A stretch of 64,000 bases of DNA from Terriglobia bacterium (GCA_020073245.1 JAIQFQ010000003.1:225684-289683), one strand, 5' to 3'. Shown: positions 26,401 to 34,486, counted from the first letter of the stretch. Made by a program: numbers and translations. Notes: generated from the sequence alone by a model not told the origin.

Positions 26401-26710
26401 AGTACAGGTCCGTCCCGTCCTGGAAGATCACGTAGACGTACGAGAAGCCGAAGTCGGACCAGCCCCGGATCGCCTTCACCTTGGGAGCGCCGAGGAGCGC
26501 CGATATGATGGGGTAGGTGACCTGGTCCTCGATGATGTCCGGCGATCGGTCCCAGCGCGAGTAGACGATCACCTGCGTGTCCGAGAGGTCGGGCAGCGCA
26601 TCGAGTCGGATCTCCTTGAGCGTGTACACGGCCAGCACGCAGAGTGCGGCCACCCCGAGCAGCACCAAGACCCTGTTGTTGGCCGAGAACTCGATGATCC
26701 TCTTGATCAT
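23450..26710 (-). CDS. cusA: Cu/Ag-type heavy-metal RND efflux transporter
   Basis: This 1086-residue inner-membrane RND pump (CusA/CzcA, HME family) has two repeats of a large periplasmic loop and about 12 helices. Visible hallmarks are ALPDLSDTQVIVY at the start, FMPPLNEGTILYMPST, and the segment PIKARTDMLTTGIRTPIG containing the periplasmic Met typical of the copper/silver subgroup. GAIVEVENA and LDAETGVFMLLFLDL lie in the transmembrane relay region. It exports metal with the adaptor and outer-membrane channel encoded just upstream. Its ATG overlaps the adaptor stop by four bases (ATGA). Confidence 0.92.
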   Translation of the reverse strand: MIKRIIEFSANNRVLVLLGVAALCVLAVYTLKEIRLDALPDLSDTQVIVYSRWDRSPDIIEDQVTYPIISALLGAPKVKAIRGWSDFGFSYVYVIFQDGTDLYWARSRVLEYLSKIQQRLPQGVRTELGPDATGVGWVFQYALVDRSGTHSLDELRSYQDWTLRYAIQSLPGVAEVASIGGFVKQYQITVDPNRLAAYRLPLDEVVAAIRGSNNEVGGRLLEFSGREYMVRAHGYARSVDSFQQIVVKVGQGGVPVLLKDIARVEVGPEIRRGIADLDGLGDHVGGIVVMRQGENALNVINVVKEKLKEIQPSLPKGVEILTTYDRSSLIERAIDTLKHELTVEMIIVSIVILIFLWHIPSSLVPIFTIPVAVLLAFIPLYYMGVTVNIMSLAGVAISIGVLVDGAIVEVENAYNKLYHWQAEGRKGDFHAVRLEALKEVGPSVFFSLLVIAVAFLPVFALVDQEGRLFKPLAYSKNLAMAIASLLAITLDPALRMLFTRMDPFTFKPRPLAWLATKALVGTYYSEEKHPISHNLFRVYEPACRFVLRYPRAVIATAVGLVAVSLPFYFKLGKEFMPPLNEGTILYMPSTILPGISVQQAKELLETQDRVLGSFPEVERVFGKAGRAETSTDPAPFSMMETTVVLKPQEQWEAKQRWYSSSAPQWLKPLLRPIWPDRISWEELVDKMHAALQIPGVNNAWTMPIKARTDMLTTGIRTPIGIKVFGANLTEIQRLGEQLEGIMREIPGTRSVYAERVTGGYFLDFTPRRDQLARYGLTIDQVQTVIMTAIGGENVTTTIEGRERYPVNVRYPRELRDDVNRLQRVLVPTASGAQIPLAQLADIELVQGPAMLRDENGFLAGYVYVDITGRDIGGYVEEAKRIVRDKVPLQPGYVLQWSGQYENMMRVRERLKVVVPITLALIFVLLFANTKSAFKASVVMLAVPFSAIGAIWLFHFLHYNVSIAAWVGMIALLGLDAETGVFMLLFLDLSYEQYRSRGLLKSETDLNEAIVHGAVKRVRPKMMTVTAAFMGLLPIMWSTSAGADVMKRIAAPMIGGLVTSFVLELLVYPPIYKLWKARAVRGVAAPQ

Positions 26711-28431
26711 TGCCCGCCTCCGTGCTTGCCGTCGGAGGGGTTCTTGATCGCGGCGATCGCGGCTCGCAACTGTGACTCCGAGTCGAGCAGGAAGTTCGCC
26801 CGCGTGACGACCTGTTCACCTGCGGCGACACCCGAGAGGACCTGAGCCTCGCCCGAACCTCGCACGCCAAGCCTGACCTCGCGCGGCTCGAACCTGCCGC
26901 CACCCAGGCTGACGAAGATGACCTGGCGCTCCCCGGTGTCGATCACGGCAGATTCGGGGACAATCACGCCGCGCGAGCCTTCGGTTCTGAGCTCGACATC
27001 GGCGAACATCCCCGGCTTGAGCTTGATACCGGGGTTGGAGAAGTCGAAGCGGACCCTGATCGTTCGCGTCTCAGGGTTGAGGGTCGGATAGACGTACGCG
27101 ACCCGGCCGCGCAGGCGCAAGCCCGGATCGTACGCCAGCGCAACGGTCGCCCACTCGCCCACGCTGACCGTCCCAGCCTCGTACTCATAGAAATCCGCGT
27201 CGATCCAGACGTGGGACAGGTCGGTGATCGTGAATAGGTCCATCATGCTGGGGTCCACTTGCTGCCCGTGGAAGATCCCCTTGGACGTCACGTACCCGGA
27301 CGCGTGGGCGACGAGCGTCACCTCACGCTGGGCCTTCCCGCTGCGCTCCAGCTCCTCGATGAACTCCTCGGGGACCTCGAACAGACTCAGGCGACGCCGC
27401 GCAGCCGCCAGAAGCTCTTCACCGCCCTTCCGAACCTCCGCGAGGGCCGATGTCGCGAACAGCGCCGCAGCGTCACGCGCTCGGAGGAACTCTTCCTGGC
27501 TCGCAAGGAGCTCCGGGGAGTAGATCGAGATCATCGGCTGCCCGACTTCGACGAACTGGCCCGTGAAGTTGACGTAGAGTTTCTCGACCCAGCCGGACAC
27601 CCGGGTGTGGAAATGCTGAATCCTCGTCTCGTCGGGCACCACCGTCCCGACCGTCCGAATGGTGCGCCCAAGGGTTCCTTCGACGGCGGGCTCGGTTTGG
27701 ACACCGGAGAGGCGGATCCCCTCCGGGCTGATCTCGACGGTCGCCATGCCGACCACGCCGACGCCCGCGGGCGCGGTCTGCTCGGCGTAGACCGGCACGT
27801 AGTCCATCCCCATTTCGTCCTTCATCGGAACCGGAGATGTGACCTTCGGGTTCATGGGGTTGCGGTAGTAAGCGACCGTCCGCCCGCCACCCGGGGTCAC
27901 CGGTCCGGGGCCCGGGGTCCGGACGCTGCCCGCGGCGGAGGTCGCCGCCGGGAGTGTGTTGACCGGTCGAGTGGGGGACCCGATCCCTGACCTCTGATTC
28001 CTGGGCCCGGTCTCTACGACCTGCATCCCGCACGTCGGGCAACGCTCGTTCGGGTCGTCCGTCAGGAACTCGGGATGCATCGGGCACGTGTAGGTCTTGT
28101 GCTCTCTCGCGTAGTCACCGCCCGATCCCGTCGGTACGAGCTTCATCCCGCACCTCGAGCAGCGCCCCGGCCTGTCGGAGGTCACCTCCGCGTGCATCGG
28201 GCAGGAATATGCGGGCACCGTTGTGGGTGCGACTTTTTCCTCCATGGGAACGAAACGCATACCGCAGATCGGGCAATCGCCCGGCTTGTCGGAGATGAAC
28301 GTTGGGTGCATCGGGCAGTGGTACTTCACTCCCGTGGTTGTGCTCTGGCCGCAACCGACCAGCGTCACGGCCGCGATCAGGATCGCAGCAACGGCCAACA
28401 CCGGCCAGGTTCTTCGTGAGGTCTTCGCCAT
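26707..28431 (-). CDS. cusB: RND periplasmic adaptor lipoprotein with four N-terminal metal-binding modules
   Basis: Start chosen at ATG 28431, giving a 574-residue protein with a lipobox (VTLVGC, Cys27). Three heavy-metal-binding modules follow at about residues 37-63, 75-101 and 114-140, each built as CPMH...C-x-x-CGM-x-x-V. A fourth degenerate copy at about 190-215 keeps PMNP and MGMDYVPVY but lacks the cysteines. The remainder is a CusB-type adaptor: barrel-sandwich hybrid, helical hairpin, and membrane-proximal domain. The modules probably capture Cu(I)/Ag(I) in the periplasm and deliver it to the pump. The gene starts one base after the upstream channel gene ends. Confidence 0.9.
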   Translation of the reverse strand: MAKTSRRTWPVLAVAAILIAAVTLVGCGQSTTTGVKYHCPMHPTFISDKPGDCPICGMRFVPMEEKVAPTTVPAYSCPMHAEVTSDRPGRCSRCGMKLVPTGSGGDYAREHKTYTCPMHPEFLTDDPNERCPTCGMQVVETGPRNQRSGIGSPTRPVNTLPAATSAAGSVRTPGPGPVTPGGGRTVAYYRNPMNPKVTSPVPMKDEMGMDYVPVYAEQTAPAGVGVVGMATVEISPEGIRLSGVQTEPAVEGTLGRTIRTVGTVVPDETRIQHFHTRVSGWVEKLYVNFTGQFVEVGQPMISIYSPELLASQEEFLRARDAAALFATSALAEVRKGGEELLAAARRRLSLFEVPEEFIEELERSGKAQREVTLVAHASGYVTSKGIFHGQQVDPSMMDLFTITDLSHVWIDADFYEYEAGTVSVGEWATVALAYDPGLRLRGRVAYVYPTLNPETRTIRVRFDFSNPGIKLKPGMFADVELRTEGSRGVIVPESAVIDTGERQVIFVSLGGGRFEPREVRLGVRGSGEAQVLSGVAAGEQVVTRANFLLDSESQLRAAIAAIKNPSDGKHGGGQ

Positions 28432-28432
28432 G

Positions 28433-29740
28433 TCACTTCTCCTTCCCGGCTTGGGACGCTGTTGGAGAGGCGACGAGCGCCTGGACGTCGGCCCAGATCG
28501 CAAACCGATCCGCCTCCCGGGCCGCGAGCTGCACGCGAGCGTCGAGCCACCGGCCGAAGTCGTCGACGACGGTCAGGAAATCGCCACGCCCTGCGAGGTA
28601 GGAAGCGCGCGCCGCGTCGATTGCCGCGCTCGTCTGCGGGACGATCGCCTGCCGGTACCGCTGGACCTGCCTTTCAGAACGTTGCCACTCGGCCGCGAGC
28701 CGCGCGGCCTCGGCACTCACCGCGGCCTGGGCATCCCGCAGGTCGGCCCGCGCCATCGCGAGCTCATGGTCGGCGGCGCGGATCATCGGCTCTTGCTTCT
28801 CCTTCCTCCAGAGCGGTAGCTCGAGGCCGAAGCTCAGCGTCACGGCCGGATCGAAACTCCCTCGCAGGCCCAACGCGGCGCCGGCAGACAGGTTGGGCTT
28901 CAGCTCCAGCCTGGCGACCTCGACGCGCCGCGCCGCGGCGCTCACGGTGGCTTCTTTGACCACCACCTCGGGCGACTCGGCGAGGACTTTCCCTTCCAAG
29001 GAGGGGGTCGGGACCGACACCGGGGGGAGGAGCACCACCCTGCCGAGCGCGTCCTCCCCTGGCAGGTCGCGTAAGCGGTTGAGGCCGGCCACCAGCGCCT
29101 TCCGCTCGGCGGTCAGGTCGTCGAGCCGCTCGTCGACGCGTGACAGCTCGAGCTGCACCTTGATCACTGCCTCCTGTTCGGCCTGACCGGCGCCGTACCT
29201 CGCTGCCACCGTGGCGCCGAGCATTTCGAGCAGCTCTTGACCGGCCTGCAACGCCTCGTCCTCGCGGTCGAGGGCGTACACGCGGGCATAGATGGTACGT
29301 ACCTGAGCCGCGACGAGTCTCTTCAGCCGCTCGAGCTCGGCAGCCCGGATCTGCGTCTCGGCGCGCGCTGCCTGCCGTCGCGCCTCCCGCTTTCCCGGGA
29401 ACGGAAAGCCCTGCCGGACCTCCGGACCGATCATGGACATCTCTTGGGTGCCCACGGTGTACTTCGGGAAGCCCATGTCGGTGAGTGCGAAGTCGACCAT
29501 CGGGTCCGGTAGCGCCCCGGCGGGGCCGATCATCTCCCGCGCCGCAGCCAGCCGTTCCCGCAACGCCGCGATTGAGGGTGAGCGGTCGAGGGCCGCCGCC
29601 ACCAGCTCGTCGACCGTTGGCGCCAGAGTGTCCTGTTCTCGGGCGTGGTCGGGCACGGGCGGAACTTGGTTCCCCGACGCGGCCGTCCAGCGAGGCAGAG
29701 CCAAAACAACGAGTGCGACTGCAAACCGAAGGTAGTTCAC
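28433..29740 (-). CDS. cusC: TolC-type outer-membrane efflux protein of the Cus operon
   Basis: The frame is open to 29887, but a GTG at 29740 is preceded by CTGGAGG at 5-nt spacing and gives a proper signal peptide (YLRFAVALVVLALPRWTAASG). The 435-residue mature-type product has two long helical repeats typical of outer-membrane factors: opening TVDELVAAALDRSPSIAALR, repeated long Ala/Glu/Arg helices, and a strand-rich LSAGAALGLRG segment. It forms the exit duct of the tripartite pump together with the adaptor and RND genes that follow without gaps. Confidence 0.88.
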   Translation of the reverse strand: MNYLRFAVALVVLALPRWTAASGNQVPPVPDHAREQDTLAPTVDELVAAALDRSPSIAALRERLAAAREMIGPAGALPDPMVDFALTDMGFPKYTVGTQEMSMIGPEVRQGFPFPGKREARRQAARAETQIRAAELERLKRLVAAQVRTIYARVYALDREDEALQAGQELLEMLGATVAARYGAGQAEQEAVIKVQLELSRVDERLDDLTAERKALVAGLNRLRDLPGEDALGRVVLLPPVSVPTPSLEGKVLAESPEVVVKEATVSAAARRVEVARLELKPNLSAGAALGLRGSFDPAVTLSFGLELPLWRKEKQEPMIRAADHELAMARADLRDAQAAVSAEAARLAAEWQRSERQVQRYRQAIVPQTSAAIDAARASYLAGRGDFLTVVDDFGRWLDARVQLAAREADRFAIWADVQALVASPTASQAGKEK

Positions 29741-29817
29741 GACATCCTCCAGGGTTCCCGCGACTACGACATGTGCACCCTCATCGGGTGCAGGCACACT
29801 TCTCCCGGAGAATGCGG

Positions 29818-30150
29818 CTAGCAGCGGAAGGTGCAGGCGCTCAAGTAGATCGGGTCCGCCTCGGAGACCACAGGAAGCGCGCACCAATTCGGAGTGCCGG
29901 CAGGGGAGTGGAGAACGGCGGCACCGAGCTGGTGGACAGGGAGCTCAGCGGGGTGCTCGGGTGCAGCGTTGGCTGACGGGGTTCCGGGCTCGGGAATGGG
30001 CGCTCGGTTGTCCCCGCCTCGGCAGCAGCAACCCTTCGCCGTCTGACAGCAGGGATGCATGGGCTGGGCCGAGGCGCACTGCGAGGCAGGGGCGCACGGC
30101 GGCATTGCCGTGCAGAAAGACAGGATCACGAAAGCAACCCAAGCCCGCAT
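29818..30150 (-). CDS. small exported Cys-rich protein heading the efflux operon
   Basis: This 110-residue protein begins with a hydrophobic export signal (MRAWVAFVILSFCTAM) followed by a cysteine cluster (HPCCQTAKGCCC), a Pro-rich stretch and further Cys residues near the end (ACTFRC). I recognise no family. It is the first gene of the minus-strand efflux operon, has a TAGTTT box 6 nt before its ATG, and its cysteines would suit copper or silver binding, which is inference. Other in-frame products in the region lack a signal peptide or a promoter. Confidence 0.55.
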   Translation of the reverse strand: MRAWVAFVILSFCTAMPPCAPASQCASAQPMHPCCQTAKGCCCRGGDNRAPIPEPGTPSANAAPEHPAELPVHQLGAAVLHSPAGTPNWCALPVVSEADPIYLSACTFRC

Positions 30151-30156
30151 GGCCCG

Positions 30157-30162
30157 AAACTA
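30157..30162 (-). promoter_or_regulatory. -10 box of the efflux operon
   Basis: TAGTTT on the minus strand ends 6 nt before the ATG of the Cys-rich gene, so a normal transcription start would give a leaderless mRNA. No clear metal-responsive operator was recognised. Confidence 0.4.
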
Positions 30163-30315
30163 GTGCCCGATCAGAGAAATGTCAAGGGAACAATCCCTGA
30201 CGGGAGCCCCCCGCGTCTGCGGCAGGATCGGGCGGCCCGGCACCGGCCCGATCGGTCGCACGGGCGACCTCTTTCATCCGGCGTCCAAAATCCTCACGAC
30301 AAGGATTGCAGGAAG

Positions 30316-30324
30316 TGCTAGACT
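30316..30324 (+). promoter_or_regulatory. extended -10 promoter of the ogt gene
   Basis: TGCTAGACT matches TGnTAnnnT. The ATG lies 21 nt downstream behind a G-rich ribosome site (CTGGGGGG). Confidence 0.45.
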
Positions 30325-30345
30325 TTTGACAATCTGGGGGGTGCG

Positions 30346-30828
30346 ATGCCGCGCCACGCTGCGACGGTCTGCTTTTCATCTCCGCTCGGGCTTCTCGAGG
30401 TGGAGGCCGCCGAGGCTGGTGTCACGCGTGTGCGCCTGGGGGCACTCGGGAAGCCGCGCGAGGTGGGGGACGGAGCCGCACTCGAGTGCGCACGCACGGC
30501 AAAGGCAGAGATCCTGGCGTACCTGAGTGGCAGCTTGCACGAGTTCTCGGTGCCAATCGTGCTCGACGGGACGCCTTTCCAGCGTGATGTCTGGAAGAGA
30601 CTTACCCGCGTCCCCTACGGCAACACGAGTACGTACGGTGAGATCGCGGCCGGGCTGGGGAAGCCGCGAGCCGCGAGGGCAGTCGGCGCCGCGTGCCGCG
30701 ACAACCCCGTCCCGATCCTCGTTCCCTGTCATCGCATCGTCAACGGCAATGGATCGCTCGGTGGGTTTGGGGGCGGGAAAGACATGAAGCACAAGCTGCT
30801 CAAGCTGGAGCGGGGAGGGTCGCCCTGA
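30346..30828 (+). CDS. ogt: methylated-DNA-[protein]-cysteine S-methyltransferase
   Basis: This 160-residue suicide repair enzyme has the C-terminal DNA-binding/alkyltransferase domain. TPFQRDVWKRL and the recognition helix YGNTSTYGEIA lead to the active-site motif VPCHRIV with acceptor Cys128; the flipping region RAVGAACRDNP precedes it. It removes alkyl groups from O6-guanine and O4-thymine irreversibly. Its short degenerate N-terminal domain is usual for Ogt. A small gene of unknown function follows 34 bases later in the same direction. Confidence 0.93.
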   Translation: MPRHAATVCFSSPLGLLEVEAAEAGVTRVRLGALGKPREVGDGAALECARTAKAEILAYLSGSLHEFSVPIVLDGTPFQRDVWKRLTRVPYGNTSTYGEIAAGLGKPRAARAVGAACRDNPVPILVPCHRIVNGNGSLGGFGGGKDMKHKLLKLERGGSP

Positions 30829-30862
30829 ATCCTACCCCTGGGTCGCCCCCAAAGACGGCACG

Positions 30863-31162
30863 ATGAACATGCGAGCCTATTTGGTCTTCACCGGTTCGGG
30901 GCCCATCTTGATCCTGACAACCTATCCCAGCGTGAGCGATGAACGGTTCGTGGCCAAGCTCCGGCACAAGGGGATCGTCAAGTTCATCGCCTACGAGGTG
31001 CCGATCGAGCGAACGCGAAAGCAGTACGGCCTACCCTTCGAGGTGATCGCAAAGGACCTTGCCGGACAGGAGGACCTTCGCGTGCTCGACTTCAACGGGC
31101 ACCACATCTTCTCCAACTTCAGTCTCTCGGAGCTCGGTGAGGCAATACGTCACGGCGACTGA
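30863..31162 (+). CDS. small conserved-looking protein, unknown
   Basis: This 99-residue soluble protein, MNMRAYLVFTGSGPILILTTY at the start, has alternating beta and helical segments and a possible DFNGHHIFSN motif near the end. No family was recognised. It follows ogt closely and its 3' end overlaps the convergent maf gene by 44 bases. Codon usage resembles its neighbours, and the composition does not look like an antisense shadow, so it is probably real. Confidence 0.6.
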   Translation: MNMRAYLVFTGSGPILILTTYPSVSDERFVAKLRHKGIVKFIAYEVPIERTRKQYGLPFEVIAKDLAGQEDLRVLDFNGHHIFSNFSLSELGEAIRHGD

Positions 31163-31763
31163 GCACCAGGCGGTCGCCGCTCTGAACGAGGTCCAGCCCC
31201 AGCGCTGTGAAGAGGACGGGAATCGGAGCGAGCGGCAATCCGATCACGGTCTCCACGTTGCCGTCCACGCGTTCCACGAGCACCGCGCCCTTGCCCTGGA
31301 CCGCGTACGCCCCCGCCTTGTCGTCACCTTCGCCGGTGGCAACATACCAGGCGACGAGCTGGCGCCGAAAGGGTGTCATCGTGACCCTCGCGGCCTCGAG
31401 GTGGCACGCCTCCCGGCCGTCGAGGTGGAGGACGAGCGCGGTCAGAACCGTGTGTACTTTCCCCGCGAGCTCGCCGAGCATGCGAGCGGCGTCGGACCGG
31501 TCGCGTGGCTTCCCGAAAGCGGCCTCGCCGAGCGCGACAATGGTGTCCGCCGCAAGGACAGGATGACCGGGGTGGCGCTCCGCCACTGCCTTGGCCTTGA
31601 GCCTTGCGACCCGCAAGGTGTGGAGCGGCGGGGGCTCACCGGCCAGCGGTGACTCATCCACTTGAGGTGTTGCGACCTCGAAGTCGAGTCCGAGGCGGCC
31701 TAGGAGCTCGCAGCGACGAGGGGAACCCGAGCCCAGGATCAGGGGAGGCAGCTGATCGGTCAT
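31119..31763 (-). CDS. maf: Maf-family nucleoside triphosphate pyrophosphatase
   Basis: This 214-residue protein has the Maf signature LILGSGSPRRCELL at the N terminus, the conserved VLAADTIVAL and KPRDRSDAARMLGELAGK, and the acidic segment GAYAVQGKGAVLVE. Maf proteins hydrolyse non-canonical or selected nucleoside triphosphates (dTTP, UTP or modified pyrimidines, depending on subgroup). The ATG overlaps the stop of the upstream NfeD-like gene, so the two are co-translated. The C terminus has a 20-residue basic tail not typical of the family. Confidence 0.9.
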   Translation of the reverse strand: MTDQLPPLILGSGSPRRCELLGRLGLDFEVATPQVDESPLAGEPPPLHTLRVARLKAKAVAERHPGHPVLAADTIVALGEAAFGKPRDRSDAARMLGELAGKVHTVLTALVLHLDGREACHLEAARVTMTPFRRQLVAWYVATGEGDDKAGAYAVQGKGAVLVERVDGNVETVIGLPLAPIPVLFTALGLDLVQSGDRLVLSRRDVLPHRAPRD

Positions 31764-32272
31764 GCCTTGGGGGACATGCGGACGGTCAGTACGGAACGGC
31801 TCGAGTCCACGACCTCGACTTCGGACCCAGCAGCAAGGAGCGAGTTCTCATCGCTCTGCGCGGCCATGACGACGGCTAGGCCATCCCGTTCGATCCGGAC
31901 CTGTCCGTACCCTCCCGGTAGGATGTCCCTGACAACCGTCGCGCGCGTGCCGTGCGTCGGCGCTCTGCGGGTCCGTCGCAGCAAGACCGCGGCCCCCAGT
32001 GTCGCGAGAATGCCGGCCACAGTTGCTAACTCCAGAGTCGGCCGCGGCTCTTTGACTCGGCCCCCGACCCAGAGGAGCCCGACGACGCCGAAGACGATGA
32101 GCCCGACCGCCAACCTTGTCCCCACCTTCGCGAGGAAAGGCTTGTGGTGGTCCGGAGAGGCCACGACCACGCGATGTCGTGCGAGTGAGTTCAGGTCGGG
32201 TACCAGTCCCGTCACAGCGGCCAGAACCAGGCCGACCAGGAACGAGGCAAGATAGAGGAACCCCCAAGTCAC
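31760..32272 (-). CDS. NfeD-like membrane protein
   Basis: This is a short membrane protein with two to three helices (FLYLASFLVGLVLAAVTGL, AVGLIVFGVVGLLWV, TVAGILATLGAAVLL) and a C-terminal OB-fold-like domain (GTRATVVRDILPGGYGQVRI ... VEVVDSSRSVLTV), the architecture of NfeD proteins that partner stomatin-like flotillins. No stomatin gene is adjacent. I prefer GTG 32272 as start because a TAGAAT box lies 5 nt before it; an ATG at 32290 contains part of that box. It overlaps maf by four bases. Confidence 0.75.
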   Translation of the reverse strand: MTWGFLYLASFLVGLVLAAVTGLVPDLNSLARHRVVVASPDHHKPFLAKVGTRLAVGLIVFGVVGLLWVGGRVKEPRPTLELATVAGILATLGAAVLLRRTRRAPTHGTRATVVRDILPGGYGQVRIERDGLAVVMAAQSDENSLLAAGSEVEVVDSSRSVLTVRMSPKA

Positions 32273-32277
32273 GTCCC

Positions 32278-32283
32278 ATTCTA
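32278..32283 (-). promoter_or_regulatory. -10 box of the NfeD-like/maf unit
   Basis: TAGAAT on the minus strand ends 5 nt before GTG 32272, consistent with a leaderless transcript and arguing against the ATG at 32290. Confidence 0.4.
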
Positions 32284-32325
32284 GCCCCATTGCGGGTGAG
32301 CCTTGCAGCAGCAGCTACGGCACCG

Positions 32326-32742
32326 TCAGTCGGGCCCCGTTGTGGCGCTTTCGGTCGCTGCCTCGCTCCGGATTGGGATGGGGCGCCCGGCAGCATCCAC
32401 GTTGACATAGGTGATCTGAGCCTCGGTGACGCGGCGGGAGACGGCCTTCGTCCCACGCTGAGTGACCTCGACCACCACCTTGACCGTGATTGAGGTCCGG
32501 CCGATGCGTATGAGCTCGCCGTAGAACGAAGCGAGGTCGCCGACATACACCGGTTCGTGGAACACAACCTTCTCCATGGCCACAGTCACGACTCGCTCGG
32601 CGCCGTGCAGGCGGGCCTCGATCGCACCGGCCTGGTCGATGTAGGAAAGGATCACGCCGCCGAAGATGGTGCCGTTGGGATTCGTGTCGCGCGGAAGGAG
32701 GCTGACTCGGATGGCTGGCTGGCGGACCTCGGAGATTGTCAT
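32326..32742 (-). CDS. hot-dog fold acyl-CoA thioesterase (YciA-like)
   Basis: This 138-residue hot-dog protein has the catalytic helix motif PNGTIFGGVILSYIDQAGAI, in which Asp acts in thioester hydrolysis, and the strand KVVFHEPVYVGDLASFYGEL. The tail is Thr/Ser-rich. Members of this group hydrolyse acyl-CoAs; chain preference cannot be read from sequence. The ATG is 6 nt behind a TAGAAT box. It is divergent from the exported coiled-coil gene on the other side. Confidence 0.88.
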   Translation of the reverse strand: MTISEVRQPAIRVSLLPRDTNPNGTIFGGVILSYIDQAGAIEARLHGAERVVTVAMEKVVFHEPVYVGDLASFYGELIRIGRTSITVKVVVEVTQRGTKAVSRRVTEAQITYVNVDAAGRPIPIRSEAATESATTGPD

Positions 32743-32748
32743 TTCGGA

Positions 32749-32754
32749 ATTCTA
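32749..32754 (-). promoter_or_regulatory. -10 box of the thioesterase gene
   Basis: TAGAAT on the minus strand, six bases before the ATG; a normally spaced start would be leaderless. Confidence 0.45.
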
Positions 32755-32923
32755 GCCAAAAGCGCCCGTTCGCTTCTATGCTACTGTTCTCGCGCGGCAA
32801 GTTTCGATGCGAGATAGATGCGAATCGACGGTCGTTCGTATGCTGGTCGGGATGAGTGCTCCAGCGCACGAACGCGGAGGTTCGCGCGTTGAACGCGGTC
32901 AGAACGGTGCGGGAGATCGTGCG

Positions 32924-33652
32924 ATGAGGCAAATCACTGCACTTGCGGCATGTGCGCTGTTCCTAGCCTGTCCGGTCGTTGCCCAGAGCCGCGATCCGGT
33001 CCTGGACATGTTCAAGGCACAGCGCGACATCGAGAAGCGCCTGCTCGCCGCCGACCTCGCTGCCCTGGAGCGCGTACAGGAACAGCTCCGGGGTTCGTGC
33101 GACCGCCTCGTGCGGCTCGGTGACGACCTGCTCCGCGCCCAGAAGGATGGCGAGGATCTGGGGAGCTTTACCGCCCGCTCCGCCGACCTCCGCCACGCCG
33201 AATCCGAAGTCAGCGACCTCGTGGTCGCGGCGCAGCAGCTCCGAACGACCGTCGGGGCTCGCAGAGCGTACCTCGATCAGGTTCAGGCCGAGATCCGGCG
33301 GATGGAGGAAGCCAGCCAGGCGATTCCCGACGAGCTCTCCGGCCGCTGGCTGGCGGCGATCGAACCGGGAGGGTTCACGGGTACGTTCGATCTCCGTCTG
33401 GACGGCACGCTGATCACCGGCGTGTACCAGCTCTCAGGGGGCTGGAAGGGGTCGTTGCGCGGCACATTCATCGGTGGTGACGTCCGAATGGAACGAATCG
33501 ACGCTCAGCAGGGGTTTGTTGCGGTGTATACGGGGAGGCTGATCGCCCGAGAGAACGAAAAGCGGCTCGAAGGCACGTGGGAGTCGACGAACCTCGCTGC
33601 AGGGATGCCCACCACGGGCAGCTGGGTGGCGAAGCGAGAAGTCCGTCCCTGA
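32924..33652 (+). CDS. exported coiled-coil protein with a C-terminal beta domain, unknown
   Basis: The frame is open from 32807, but ATG 32924 begins a clear signal peptide (ITALAACALFLACPVVAQ). The mature 220 residues have a helical coiled-coil stretch (about residues 25-140, rich in Arg/Glu/Leu) followed by an 80-residue beta-rich domain (GRWLAAIEPGGFTGTFDLRL, VRMERIDAQQGFVAVYTGRL). No family was recognised. A TPR lipo- or membrane protein gene follows 19 bases later, suggesting an envelope role. Confidence 0.6.
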   Translation: MRQITALAACALFLACPVVAQSRDPVLDMFKAQRDIEKRLLAADLAALERVQEQLRGSCDRLVRLGDDLLRAQKDGEDLGSFTARSADLRHAESEVSDLVVAAQQLRTTVGARRAYLDQVQAEIRRMEEASQAIPDELSGRWLAAIEPGGFTGTFDLRLDGTLITGVYQLSGGWKGSLRGTFIGGDVRMERIDAQQGFVAVYTGRLIARENEKRLEGTWESTNLAAGMPTTGSWVAKREVRP

Positions 33653-33671
33653 AGGAGGATAGGAAAAGCCG

Positions 33672-34301
33672 ATGTGGAAGAACCCTATCGTAACGGCTGT
33701 GGTCGGGGTCCTGTTGGGCTTTTTTGCGGGCTACATGGCCGGCCAGCGCCAGCAGGTCGCGCCTGCGCCGGCCTCGAACACGACGAACCCTCACGCAGGC
33801 ATCCCGGGGGCTCCACCCCTGACCGGTCAGCCCGCCAAGCCGCCCGAAGGCGGGCGCACCGCGGCCACCGCGAACCCCAAGCTGATGGAGCAAGCACGAG
33901 AGCTCGAGGGGTTGCTCTTGAAGGACCCGAACAACTACGACCACCTCGTGCAGATGGGCAACACCCAGTACGACATGAACAACTTCGTCAGGGCGGCCGA
34001 CTACTACGAGCGGGCAAGGGCGATCAAGGACGAATCGCCCGACGTGATGACTGATCTCGGAGTCTGCTACAAGGAGACCGGCAAACCACAAAAAGCCCTG
34101 GAGCTCTTCGACAAGGCGGCCGCCATGCAACCGGAGCACTGGCAGTCGCGCTACAACGCCGCTGTGGTAAGACTGTTCGATCTCAACGACGCGGTCGGTG
34201 CCAAAACGGAGCTCGAGCAGTTGAAGAAGCTCCAGGGGAAGGTCGCCAACCTCCCGGACCTCGCCGGGCTCGACGTCGAGATCGCCCGTCGCGTGAAGTA
34301 G
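33672..34301 (+). CDS. membrane-anchored TPR protein
   Basis: This 209-residue protein has an N-terminal membrane helix (about residues 5-22, ending GYMAGQRQQ), a Pro/Gly/Thr linker to about 70, and then about three TPRs (NYDHLVQMGNTQYDMNNFVRA, DVMTDLGVCYKETGKPQKAL split, HWQSRYNAAVVRLF). It resembles TPR scaffolds of cytochrome or envelope assembly, for example the periplasmic half of CcmH/CycH-like proteins, but no heme-handling gene is near. It has GGAGGATAGGAAAAG upstream and is probably cotranscribed with the preceding exported protein. Confidence 0.75.
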   Translation: MWKNPIVTAVVGVLLGFFAGYMAGQRQQVAPAPASNTTNPHAGIPGAPPLTGQPAKPPEGGRTAATANPKLMEQARELEGLLLKDPNNYDHLVQMGNTQYDMNNFVRAADYYERARAIKDESPDVMTDLGVCYKETGKPQKALELFDKAAAMQPEHWQSRYNAAVVRLFDLNDAVGAKTELEQLKKLQGKVANLPDLAGLDVEIARRVK

Positions 34302-34480
34302 CCCTCTCCCAGGGGGGTGAAATGGGCAACCTGAGAATGGCGCTTCACTGACTCTGTTGTCCGCACGCATCCTCTCCCTGTCCGAGCGATGGGAGTCCCG
34401 GGCGGGCCTCCCGGCGGCCGAACCGCTGCGCCAGCGCGTTCTTCACCAGAGGTCCCTTCTTTCGTGGCCCGTCTCGGCGC

Positions 34481-34486
34481 TAGACT
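34481..34486 (+). promoter_or_regulatory. -10 box of the aldolase-rarA unit
   Basis: TAGACT. The expected transcription start near 34493 excludes the far upstream ATG at 34389 as start of the next gene and favours TTG 34524, which has GGGAGGGG at suitable distance. Confidence 0.4.
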
